NCBI GenBank assembly: GCA_023408075.1
Contig: JAEYKW010000017.1
Span: 62,001 to 126,000, forward strand
DNA length: 64,000 nt
Origin: Bacillota bacterium
Lineage (GTDB): Bacteria > Bacillota > Clostridia > Christensenellales > SZUA-584
Direction of reading: 5' to 3'
Shown here: one piece after another, positions 1 to 7,138 of the stretch
How positions within the stretch are numbered: the stretch's first letter is position 1
Layout of the letters: each line of letters begins with the position of its first letter
Notes under the pieces: model-generated
Told to the model about the DNA's origin: nothing
The model's input: the letters and a program-made list of their open reading frames with translations, nothing else
The model's database searches: none
Translations under genes and position numbers: made by a program

Positions 1-38
1 AGGACTAAGACAAACATAACAAAAGAGCGGCTTAAAGC

Positions 39-81
39 GGCTATCCATAAAACAGCGATTACGAACTGATTATGGATAGCC
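39..81. other. 12-bp perfect inverted repeat (hairpin)
   Basis: GGCTATCCATAA (39-50) and TTATGGATAGCC (70-81) can form a 12-bp stem around a 19-nt loop. It sits just upstream of a terminator and belongs to a transcript entering from the left edge of the window. No gene is visible around it, so its role is unknown. Confidence 0.5.
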
Positions 82-103
82 GGGAAACTGCTTGTAACGA
101 AAA

Positions 104-137
104 GCAAGGGGATTTACAAAATAGCCCTTGTTTTTTT
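104..137 (+). terminator. Rho-independent terminator
   Basis: CAAGGG (105-110) pairs with CCCTTG (125-130), followed by seven T residues. It would end a plus-strand transcript that starts outside the window; the next gene, at 176, is on the opposite strand. Confidence 0.6.
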
Positions 138-175
138 GTTCTTATAATCCTGCCGGGAAATTGGGATTTAACGCC

Positions 176-661
176 TCATTCTTTAGCGGCCGGATTAAGC
201 TGTCTCCAGCTTTGCAGCTCAAGAATATTGCCCTCCGGATCTCTCGCGTAAACAAATACCGCCTTTTTCCCGTTTGGATATGACGCAGTAACCAGCTCTC
301 CGACGCTGCTCCCTCCCGCGCTAATCACCTCTGCTAAAGTTGTTTCCACATCGTCGACCTCAAAAGCGATGTGCGCAATACCCGGGCGGTTAATCTCTGG
401 AGCTGTGGCTACATCCAGCAAGTCATATGAAAATATCTCAAGTGTCGGGTGATCTTCTCCGTAACCAGGCAAAAGGAGGTGTTCTCCTGTGATATGCGCC
501 TCGTTTAGTCCTGTGAGTCTGTCTACCCACGGCCCGCGAAGATCACGTGTTTCATTAATACTTTTACAGTGAAGCACAGACTTATAAAAGCCAATCAGTT
601 TGCTTGCATCTTTAGCGATAATATTCGTATGTGCATAGCGGAACATTCCAAATAATCCCAC
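176..661 (-). CDS. VOC (glyoxalase/bleomycin-resistance/dioxygenase) family protein
   Basis: A single-gene unit of about 160 residues. The segment FRYAHTNIIAKD at the start and the C-terminal DPEGNILELQSW are the usual first and last strands of a vicinal-oxygen-chelate protein; His and Glu at these places are typical metal ligands. The substrate cannot be read from the sequence. The GTG at 661 gives 161 residues; the ATG at 646 (starting MFRYAHTN) fits the family start better, but neither has a good ribosome site. It is convergent with the terminator at 104-137. Confidence 0.8.
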   Translation of the reverse strand: MGLFGMFRYAHTNIIAKDASKLIGFYKSVLHCKSINETRDLRGPWVDRLTGLNEAHITGEHLLLPGYGEDHPTLEIFSYDLLDVATAPEINRPGIAHIAFEVDDVETTLAEVISAGGSSVGELVTASYPNGKKAVFVYARDPEGNILELQSWRQLNPAAKE

Positions 662-864
662 GCTTTCTTTTTGTATTGGTAAATTCCTGTTTACATGTGA
701 ATTGTTTTCATTGTTAATATATCATAACATATAGTAAAAATACTACGGACAGAATCCAGGCCCCCTTCCGATTTTTGTTTCGGCCGGTCTGACTGCCTCT
801 TTCCGCTCCCTCCGCTACCGTTTGATTGGGCCGTTCCATAAAACCGCTCTTTTTTGTACCCGTT

Positions 865-1491
865 TCAAGCTTCTTTCTTGCGGTATACCGCGCACGAAAC
901 CGCAAACGAGAGCACAAAGCAGGCTGCAACAACAAACGGCGATAAGAGCAGCGCCTGCCTGATTGTCTGCTCACTGATTTGGGGCAGCCCTCCCGCTTGG
1001 CTCATCGCGACGCCAGCCGCCACCGGAATGGCTACCACCGCGATGATGATGACACGCGAGCGTTCCACACCGAATTTATAGACGAGAGGCAGCAGTATGC
1101 TGACGAAAAGCAAGCCCGCCGCGCACAAGGCATAGGCCGTGACGAGCGTTTGCGAAAAGTTGCCGACATTCCTGACGAGGCCGCCCAACCATCCCATCAG
1201 CACCGCTAGCACCCCGCCTGCCAACACAAGCAGCAGCGACAGCAGGTATTTGCTCAGCACCACGTCTTTCCTCGAAACGGGCATTGTGTTCACATACACG
1301 TCCCATCCCGACTGATTGTCGTATGCAAACGACGTCACCGTTGTGATGGCAAACATAATTACGATCATGCCCACAAATATATCCGCGTCATCCAGCATGA
1401 ACGACAGCATGAAGTAGAGCGCCGCAATCAGGAACAGTGTTTTCCCGTACTTTCTCAGATTGTATATGTCTTTTAAAATCAGTCCCTTCAT
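865..1491 (-). CDS. ABC-2 type transporter permease
   Basis: A membrane protein of 208 residues with about six hydrophobic segments, starting MKGLILKDIYNLRKYGK, the usual cytoplasmic lead of ABC-2 permeases encoded next to a GntR regulator. It would form the channel for the ATPase encoded immediately upstream, whose stop overlaps this start (ATGA, 1488-1491). Such GntR-ATPase-permease sets often respond to cell-wall antibiotics or peptides, but nothing here fixes the substrate. Confidence 0.85.
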   Translation of the reverse strand: MKGLILKDIYNLRKYGKTLFLIAALYFMLSFMLDDADIFVGMIVIMFAITTVTSFAYDNQSGWDVYVNTMPVSRKDVVLSKYLLSLLLVLAGGVLAVLMGWLGGLVRNVGNFSQTLVTAYALCAAGLLFVSILLPLVYKFGVERSRVIIIAVVAIPVAAGVAMSQAGGLPQISEQTIRQALLLSPFVVAACFVLSFAVSCAVYRKKEA

Positions 1492-2348
1492 GACGCATCA
1501 CTCCTCACATAAAACAGCATGATATCTTCAATGTGTGCGGGATCAACGGTGCACCCCGGGTATTTGCGTCGCGCCTCTTCAGGGCTCTTCACAAGCACCT
1601 CATGGCCAAACTGTCCCCTCCTCTGCCCCGCAATGTCGCTGCGATCGAGGCGCGCAAAATCGCTCTGGCCGCATTTCAAAATCCCATAGCCGTATTTCAA
1701 ATCGTCCGCGGACTGCGAGAACACGAGCTGCCCGTCTTTGATCAGCGTCACATAATCGGCCACTTTCTCAAGATCGCTGATGATATGCGTCGATAAGAAT
1801 ATCGACCGTTCCTCATCCTGTATGATATCAAGGAATATATCGAGTATCTCGCTGCGCACCACGGGGTCGAGCCCGCTTGTCGCTTCATCAAGCAGCAGCA
1901 CGCGCGGCCTGTGTGCCAGCGCCACCGAGAGCGAGAGCTTCGTCTTCATGCCTTTTGACAGCTGCTTGACCGTGTTCTTTTCGGGGACACCGAAGCGTTT
2001 CAAGTAAGACCGGTACAAAGCGTCATCCCAGCCGGTGTAAATATGCCGCATCATCGCAGATATATCGTCCGGCTTCAAGCTCTCGTGAAAATGGCAGTTG
2101 TCGAGCACCACACCAAGCTGCTGCTTGATCTGCTTCTCCTGCCCGATATGGTCCATGCCGAGCACCCGGACGTCGCCGCCGTCTTTTTTAATCATATTGA
2201 GTATGAGCTTGAGCGTGGTGGTTTTGCCCGCCCCGTTTTCACCGATAAACCCCATAATGCTGCCCTTGGGCAGCGTAAAGCTCACATCCTTGAGCGAAAA
2301 GCTTCCGTAATCTTTGCAAAGCCCGCTGACTTCGAGCACGTTTTCCAA
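1488..2348 (-). CDS. ABC transporter ATP-binding protein (YtrB-like)
   Basis: A 286-residue ATPase subunit. It has Walker A GENGAGKTT near residue 37, a signature region with QLSKGMKTKLSLSVAL, Walker B VLLLDEATSGLD and the switch His in STHIISD. The signature SKGMK in place of SGGQ is usual for the YtrB/EcsA-like group. The last roughly 80 residues form a C-terminal extension of the kind seen in exporters of this class. It lies between the GntR gene (4-nt gap) and the permease (overlap), so the three form one operon. Confidence 0.9.
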   Translation of the reverse strand: MENVLEVSGLCKDYGSFSLKDVSFTLPKGSIMGFIGENGAGKTTTLKLILNMIKKDGGDVRVLGMDHIGQEKQIKQQLGVVLDNCHFHESLKPDDISAMMRHIYTGWDDALYRSYLKRFGVPEKNTVKQLSKGMKTKLSLSVALAHRPRVLLLDEATSGLDPVVRSEILDIFLDIIQDEERSIFLSTHIISDLEKVADYVTLIKDGQLVFSQSADDLKYGYGILKCGQSDFARLDRSDIAGQRRGQFGHEVLVKSPEEARRKYPGCTVDPAHIEDIMLFYVRSDAS

Positions 2349-2352
2349 TGCC

Positions 2353-2727
2353 TTATTCCTCCTTGAACAAAAGTGTCAATATGTCCGACAGCTCTGATAG
2401 CGCAATACCGCTGCTTTTGGCAATCTCCACGGCCTTTTGCAGATGTCCTTCCGCCATGCGAAGCTGTTCTTCCCGGATAAATTCGATGTTGCGGCCCGCC
2501 ACATAGCTGCCCTTGCCCATCACGGTCTCTATGAATCCGTCGCGTTCGAGGTCTTCATAGGCGCGCTTGGTGGTGATCACGCTGATGCGCAGCTCCTTGG
2601 CAAGCAGACGCATGGACGGCAGCAGATCCCCCTCGTTCAGCGTACCGCTGACTATCAGATTTTTGATCTGCGACGTGATCTGTTCATAGATCGGCTTATC
2701 GCTCGCGTTGCTGATGATGATGTCCAA
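2353..2727 (-). CDS. GntR family transcriptional regulator (YtrA subfamily)
   Basis: At 124 residues this is the short YtrA class: an N-terminal winged helix (KPIYEQITSQIKNLIVSG, then LPSMRLLAKEL and TTKRAYEDLERDGFI) with only a small dimerisation tail and no ligand domain. The start is probably TTG at 2727, with GGGGG about nine bases upstream. It is first in the operon with the ABC transporter and very likely represses it through the palindrome at 2756-2784. Confidence 0.9.
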   Translation of the reverse strand: MDIIISNASDKPIYEQITSQIKNLIVSGTLNEGDLLPSMRLLAKELRISVITTKRAYEDLERDGFIETVMGKGSYVAGRNIEFIREEQLRMAEGHLQKAVEIAKSSGIALSELSDILTLLFKEE

Positions 2728-2755
2728 CCGGCAATTCCCCCTGACATCGCTTAAT

Positions 2756-2784
2756 CTACTGTATATATACGTTATATACAGTAG
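2756..2784. promoter_or_regulatory. Palindromic operator for the GntR-ABC operon
   Basis: Perfect arms CTACTGTATATA and TATATACAGTAG are separated by five bases. On the minus strand a TTGACA (2808-2803) lies just upstream, so the palindrome covers the -10 and start region of the GntR gene. YtrA-type regulators are known to bind such AT-rich palindromes; self-repression is the simple reading. Confidence 0.8.
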
Positions 2785-2968
2785 AGCACCTTTTTATGCA
2801 TTTGTCAAACGAATTTTTTCCAAAGTAACGATACTTAACCGCGGCGGGAACGTTCATCAACCCCCTTTTTGATTGCGTCGTCCAGCGCTGCGTGCTTTTT
2901 AGGTACGGTTGACAGTCTTAAATGCATACTAAAAAACCGCCGGAATCCCGACGGTCGATTGATCTTTG

Positions 2969-4171
2969 TTATTTTCTCTTATCGAGTGCCGCGCATATCG
3001 CCTCGCCGAGCTTATCGGCTTCGGCCAGCTCCTTGTCGTCGGGCTGCAGCTTGGCACTGCACGTGCCCACCACTTCTGCTCCGAGCGCGCGCAGCCGCTC
3101 GCTCATGTATTTAATCGATTCGCCGCTCCACCCGAACGACCCAAACACCGCCGCCGCCTTGCCCTGCACAATCAGCACCGAAAGCGACGTCAGCACATCC
3201 CACACAGGCTTCATCGCGTCGCGGTTCACCGTCGGTGAGCCGATCGCAAACGCGTCTGCCGCATGAATTTTGGCCGCACACTGCGCGGCGTCCGCAGCAG
3301 AAACATCCTCGATCTCCACGTCGTAGCCCGCGTCCGCAACCGCCTGAGCGATGCGCTGCGCCAGCTGACCTGTAAACCCGTAGCACGACACATACCCGAT
3401 ATATACCTTCTTCGGGTCGTTAACGGCAAGTCCGTCTAAAGCCCACTGCTCATAACGGTCCACCGCGGCCCAAGGGTCCTTGCGCAGCACCGGCCCATGC
3501 GACGGGCCGATCACATCGATATGCAGCGCGCGCGTTTTCTTCACCGCATCAAGCACCTGCGGCTTAAACGGCCCCATGATCACGTCGAAATAGTATTTTT
3601 GCGCCTCCGCCATCTCGTTTGTGAGCGGCGTCAAATCGTCAAAAATGTGTTCCGCAGAAAAATGGAAGCCGAACATATCGCCCGTCAGCAATATCGCGTC
3701 CTCGGTGATGTAGGTAAACATGGAATCCGGCCAATGCAGAAACGGCACCGAAATAAATTTGAGCGTCTTGCCGCCAAGCTCGAGCGTATTGCCGTCCTCC
3801 ACAACCTTGCACTCAAATTTGTCGTTTAATATGTTGCCGAGGAACACGCTGGCGGGCTTTGTGCACACCACCACCGCATTCGGCGCCATTTTGAGAAGTT
3901 TTAAGAGCCCGCCGGAATGGTCGGGCTCTGTGTGGTTACAGATGATATAATCGATAGACGATGCGTCGCACGCACCGGATATCTTTTCGATATGCTCGTC
4001 TGAAAAACCGTCTTTCACCGTATCGATAACGGCAATTTTCTCGCTACCCTTTACAAGGTAACTGTTGTAGGATGTGCCCCACCGCGTGTGCATAATCACG
4101 TCAAACACGCGAAGGCCCGGGTGCAAAACGCCCACCCAGTACACACCCTTCGTGATCTCTACAGGCAGCAT
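2969..4171 (-). CDS. fprA: Flavodiiron protein (FprA family A-type flavoprotein)
   Basis: At 400 residues this is a complete class A flavodiiron protein, which reduces O2 to water and/or NO to N2O in anaerobes. The diiron ligands are visible: HTEPDH (H80, E82, D84, H85), H146 in PFLHWPD, D165 in LTGDMFG and H225 in GPSHGP. The flavodoxin domain that binds FMN begins near residue 257 (YIGYVSCYGFTGQLAQ). It lies 15 bases behind rubredoxin, its usual electron donor, in a minus-strand operon. Confidence 0.95.
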   Translation of the reverse strand: MLPVEITKGVYWVGVLHPGLRVFDVIMHTRWGTSYNSYLVKGSEKIAVIDTVKDGFSDEHIEKISGACDASSIDYIICNHTEPDHSGGLLKLLKMAPNAVVVCTKPASVFLGNILNDKFECKVVEDGNTLELGGKTLKFISVPFLHWPDSMFTYITEDAILLTGDMFGFHFSAEHIFDDLTPLTNEMAEAQKYYFDVIMGPFKPQVLDAVKKTRALHIDVIGPSHGPVLRKDPWAAVDRYEQWALDGLAVNDPKKVYIGYVSCYGFTGQLAQRIAQAVADAGYDVEIEDVSAADAAQCAAKIHAADAFAIGSPTVNRDAMKPVWDVLTSLSVLIVQGKAAAVFGSFGWSGESIKYMSERLRALGAEVVGTCSAKLQPDDKELAEADKLGEAICAALDKRK

Positions 4172-4186
4172 ACCTCTCTCCGGGTG

Positions 4187-4345
4187 TTAAGATTCTTCAA
4201 ACATGTCCTTGGATGCGCCGCAAAGCGGGCAAACCCAATCATCGGGGATGTCTTCAAACGCCGTGCCGGCTGCAATTCCGTTATCCGGATCGCCGACTTC
4301 GGGATCGTAAACATAGCCGCAAACAGTGCATTCGTATTTTTTCAT
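4187..4345 (-). CDS. Rubredoxin
   Basis: A 52-residue reading frame starting MKKYECTVCGYVYDPEVG with a good AGGAG site. The two iron-binding pairs are CTVCG and CPLCG, and the DDWVCP block is that of classical rubredoxins. It carries single electrons in the cytoplasm and, placed directly before fprA, is the likely donor to the flavodiiron protein. Its small size makes it easy to overlook. Confidence 0.95.
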   Translation of the reverse strand: MKKYECTVCGYVYDPEVGDPDNGIAAGTAFEDIPDDWVCPLCGASKDMFEES

Positions 4346-4360
4346 GGGCATCTCCTCACT

Positions 4361-4570
4361 TTATTTATTTTGAAAATAATCATTAAGATTCGCTACAAGT
4401 TCGTCCACATCAAGGCCGTGGACCGCACCGGCTTCTTCCAGGCTTTCTCCGGCGGACGCAGGGCAGCCGATGCAGTGCATGCCGGCTTCCATCAGCACCT
4501 TGGCGCATCCGGGATCGAGCGAGAGCAGTTCGGCAATTGTCATATCTTTTGTAATCTGTGCCATGTTCAT
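4361..4570 (-). CDS. DUF1858 / hybrid-cluster-associated redox disulfide domain protein
   Basis: A 69-residue protein with the family pattern ITKDMTIAELLSLDPGCAKVL, then MHCIGCPASAGESLEEA, and a C-terminal helix. The two cysteines in CIGC are the predicted redox-active pair. The function of this domain is not known; in anaerobes it is found beside hybrid-cluster, rubredoxin and flavodiiron genes. Here it is 15 bases upstream of rubredoxin, which supports a role in thiol or NO/O2 stress chemistry. Confidence 0.9.
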   Translation of the reverse strand: MNMAQITKDMTIAELLSLDPGCAKVLMEAGMHCIGCPASAGESLEEAGAVHGLDVDELVANLNDYFQNK

Positions 4571-4580
4571 ACCTCTCCGT

Positions 4581-4955
4581 TTATGTGTTTCTGATCATTT
4601 TATGCCCGCACTTAGAGCACTTGATGGATACCTTGCCTTTGCCTCTGGGTACCCGCAGCTTTTGCGAACATTTGGGGCATTTAAAAATTTTGTACAGCTT
4701 TTTTTGCTGGCCTTTTGCTTTATTCCTATAATACCACGATTTGATTTTATTAACCACATTCATGAAGAATAAATTCTCTTTTTGCCGCTGGGCGATGTTG
4801 CGCGAAAACATGCGCAGTATCGCAAGCCCCGTGATCGCGAGCGTAATGATAAACATATACATCCACGGCACAAAGCTCAGCAACAGCGAGAAAATGATCA
4901 GCGCGAGCGAAAGCTGGTCGGGGCCGTTGCGCCCGATAAACAGTTTGTTAAACAT
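4581..4955 (-). CDS. Small zinc-ribbon membrane protein
   Basis: A 124-residue protein of unknown function. Two hydrophobic segments occupy about residues 15-45, followed by a basic stretch and a C-terminal zinc ribbon with CPKCSQ and CSKCGHK. The ribbon would be cytoplasmic. It lies between the PHP phosphoesterase gene (28 bases upstream) and the DUF1858 gene (10 bases downstream), so it is probably co-transcribed with the redox genes. Confidence 0.75.
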   Translation of the reverse strand: MFNKLFIGRNGPDQLSLALIIFSLLLSFVPWMYMFIITLAITGLAILRMFSRNIAQRQKENLFFMNVVNKIKSWYYRNKAKGQQKKLYKIFKCPKCSQKLRVPRGKGKVSIKCSKCGHKMIRNT

Positions 4956-4983
4956 TTTGCACCACCTTCATTTCCGTCCTCCG

Positions 4984-5673
4984 TCAGGCTTCGCAGGTAA
5001 CTATGAGTTCCGGCGTCCTGACCTCCTTATAAAAATCGATAAACGACGATATATTTTTCACACGGCTTGGCAGCATAATGCCGCTTTTGCCGATGTCCTC
5101 GCTCATATGCACATCTCCGCCCGCAATCACCATCACATCGTGTTCGCCTGCAAATTTGAGTGCAAGCGGGTTTCGGCTTTTGTTCCTCGTCTGTGAATTG
5201 ACGATCTCAATGCCGTCATAGTAAAGCGGGTTCTCGGGCGATAGGCCAAACCGGAACGGATGCGCCTGAAACACAAGGAAACCGTGCTGATGCATCAGGC
5301 TGTAGATGTCCTCCACAGGCAGCCGGTAAAAAGGACCGGCCTCCATCAAAAACGCCTCATCGGGCCCGTAGATCAAAAACTCGTACGGCGAGCCTTCCGG
5401 CTGCACCTCGAGCCCCAAAAACACCTTAAGCCCCACCTGGCTGCCGCGTTTTTTTGCCGCCCGGTAACCCGTTAAATAACGCCCCACCTTTTCACGCCAC
5501 GAAAGCCCTTGCATGTCCGGCCTTTCAAAGTAGCGGGAATAAAAGTGGTCCGTGATGAACGTGCCCGTATATCCAGCCGCTTTTATGCCCTCCACCGCCT
5601 GCGCGGCACTTAAAATTCCGCAGGGGCTCGTTTCCGCCGTATGGCAATGCGTTTCAAACTGGTAAAGCTTCAT
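4984..5673 (-). CDS. PHP-domain metal-dependent phosphoesterase
   Basis: A 229-residue PHP protein: FETHCHTAETSPCG at residues 5-18 supplies the first metal ligands, ITDHFYSR the next, then QAHPFRFG and the C-terminal GGDVHMSE. Related proteins hydrolyse histidinol phosphate, 3',5'-nucleotides or polymerase by-products; the exact substrate is not readable. It is the first gene of a five-gene minus-strand run ending in fprA. Confidence 0.88.
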   Translation of the reverse strand: MKLYQFETHCHTAETSPCGILSAAQAVEGIKAAGYTGTFITDHFYSRYFERPDMQGLSWREKVGRYLTGYRAAKKRGSQVGLKVFLGLEVQPEGSPYEFLIYGPDEAFLMEAGPFYRLPVEDIYSLMHQHGFLVFQAHPFRFGLSPENPLYYDGIEIVNSQTRNKSRNPLALKFAGEHDVMVIAGGDVHMSEDIGKSGIMLPSRVKNISSFIDFYKEVRTPELIVTCEA

Positions 5674-5855
5674 CGTCTTACCTCGATACTATCATACTAA
5701 AAACATGCGTCTAAAATATAAACAAACCGCCTTTTTCACACATTGTTTACAACTGCTATGATAGCAAGCCGGATTGACCAAAGTCAACGGCTGCTCATAC
5801 TCACATTCCCGATTTTTATACAAAATAATCATAATACCTCAACGCAAACCGCCAG

Positions 5856-5884
5856 TTGATTTTTCCCGCCGTTTTTCCTAAAAT
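5856..5884 (+). promoter_or_regulatory. Sigma-A type promoter of the M50-like gene
   Basis: TTGATT (5856-5861), a 17-base spacer and TAAAAT (5879-5884). The predicted start near 5891 gives a leader of about 35 bases before the ATG at 5926. Confidence 0.55.
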
Positions 5885-5925
5885 TGAATATAGCCTGACA
5901 TATTTCGGCTGTGAAGGGAGCACCA

Positions 5926-6903
5926 ATGGATTTATTTGTATTTTTGATCGTTTATATCGCGTTTTATATTATCAGTATACCGATTCATGAGCTCGGGCAT
6001 CTGGTGTTCGGCTTGATTTCTGGCTGCCGGTTCAGCTCTTTTCGCTTGCTATCCTTCGTTTGGTACAAGGAAAACGGGCAACTGCTGTTTAAAAAGTCGG
6101 GCAACCGGTTTATGCTCGGCCAGTGCCTCATGTCGCCTCCGGCGGATGAAGCGGATTTCCGTTTCGTCCTTTACAACCTTGGCGGCGGGCTATTCAATCT
6201 GCTGACCGTCGCCATACTCATCGGCATCGCCGTGCTGACCGGCGGCTTGTCGCTCGTATGGATCGCGGGCATCACGGCCAGCGCTGTCACGGGGCTCATG
6301 AACCTGATCCCGATGACAATTCAGGTGCCCAACGACGGCATGAACGTGATGAAGGCGCTTCAGTCGCCCGAGGCCCGTCACGGGCTTTACATCATGATGT
6401 TTGTCAACGAAGAGATGATGAACGGCAAACGGTTCCGCGACTACGACGAGCAGTTTTTCACGCTGCCCGCGCAGGCGAACCTGCGCAATCATTTTACGGC
6501 TTATTTACTTCTTTGCGATGCGGCCCGGCTTTACGACAGCGGGCAATATGACGCGTGCATTGAAAAATACAGCATCCTCGATTTAGACAAGCTGCCGGGC
6601 TATTTTAAAAACTCGGTCCGGCTCGATTGTCTTTATCATTACTGTGTTCACCGGCCGGATTATGACAAAGCGAGAGAGCTTTACGCGCAGCGCGCCATGA
6701 AAAAGTACTTGAGCGCGCCGCTGCCGATGGTATCGAGAACGCTGGCGGCCTATGAATTTTTCGTCTGCGGCGACCGCGAAAAAGCGGGAGAGTCTTTAAA
6801 AAAGGCAAAGGTTCAGATCGAGAACTTCCCGAACAAGGGTTTTCAGCTGATGGAGCAGGACTATCTGGATCATCTGGAAAAACTCATGCAGGCTCAGCCT
6901 TGA
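5926..6903 (+). CDS. M50-like membrane metalloprotease with helical C-terminal domain
   Basis: I place the start at ATG 5926 because GAAGGGAG lies about eight bases upstream; an in-frame GTG at 5911 overlaps that site. The protein of 325 residues opens with a membrane helix carrying HELGH (residues 21-25), the zinc motif of site-2 proteases; the NLIPM...PNDGMN segment near residues 125-140 resembles the second motif, with Asn-Asp instead of a plain LDG. The last roughly 170 residues are soluble and look TPR-like (YDSGQYDACIEKYS, DYDKARELY). The substrate is unknown. It is a single-gene unit. Confidence 0.75.
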   Translation: MDLFVFLIVYIAFYIISIPIHELGHLVFGLISGCRFSSFRLLSFVWYKENGQLLFKKSGNRFMLGQCLMSPPADEADFRFVLYNLGGGLFNLLTVAILIGIAVLTGGLSLVWIAGITASAVTGLMNLIPMTIQVPNDGMNVMKALQSPEARHGLYIMMFVNEEMMNGKRFRDYDEQFFTLPAQANLRNHFTAYLLLCDAARLYDSGQYDACIEKYSILDLDKLPGYFKNSVRLDCLYHYCVHRPDYDKARELYAQRAMKKYLSAPLPMVSRTLAAYEFFVCGDREKAGESLKKAKVQIENFPNKGFQLMEQDYLDHLEKLMQAQP

Positions 6904-6969
6904 TAACACACTTAACTCCCCGACACATAATAGCCTCCCGGTCACGCCGACAGAGGCTCGGGAAAGCCG

Positions 6970-7078
6970 TCGCCAACAGGCGCGTGGTGAGGTGTTCATA
7001 GCAGACCGTTTTCGATCAACACCTCATCCGCCGCTTCGCGCCACCTTCTCCTCAAAGGAGAAGGCTTTTCGCTGTTCA
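6970..7078. repeat. Interspersed repeat with CCTTCTCC/GGAGAAGG hairpin
   Basis: The block contains GAGGTGTT...AACACCTC arms and then CCTTCTCC-TCAA-AGGAGAAGG followed by CTTTT. This arrangement, with CGCTTCGCG before the last hairpin, resembles a repeat I have seen scattered between genes in gut Clostridia. The last hairpin could also end the transcript from 5926. No coding potential is seen. Confidence 0.5.
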
Positions 7079-7090
7079 AGCCAAAATGCA

Positions 7091-7125
7091 AAAAGCCGTA
7101 TCCGGAAACCCCGAATACGGCTTTT
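7091..7125 (-). terminator. Terminator of the TetR-ABC operon (bidirectional)
   Basis: AAAAGCCGTAT pairs with ATACGGCTTTT. Read on the minus strand it follows the last ABC gene by 14 bases and ends in a T run; on the plus strand it could stop read-through from the M50-like gene. Confidence 0.75.
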
Positions 7126-7138
7126 GTACCATTGTGCT

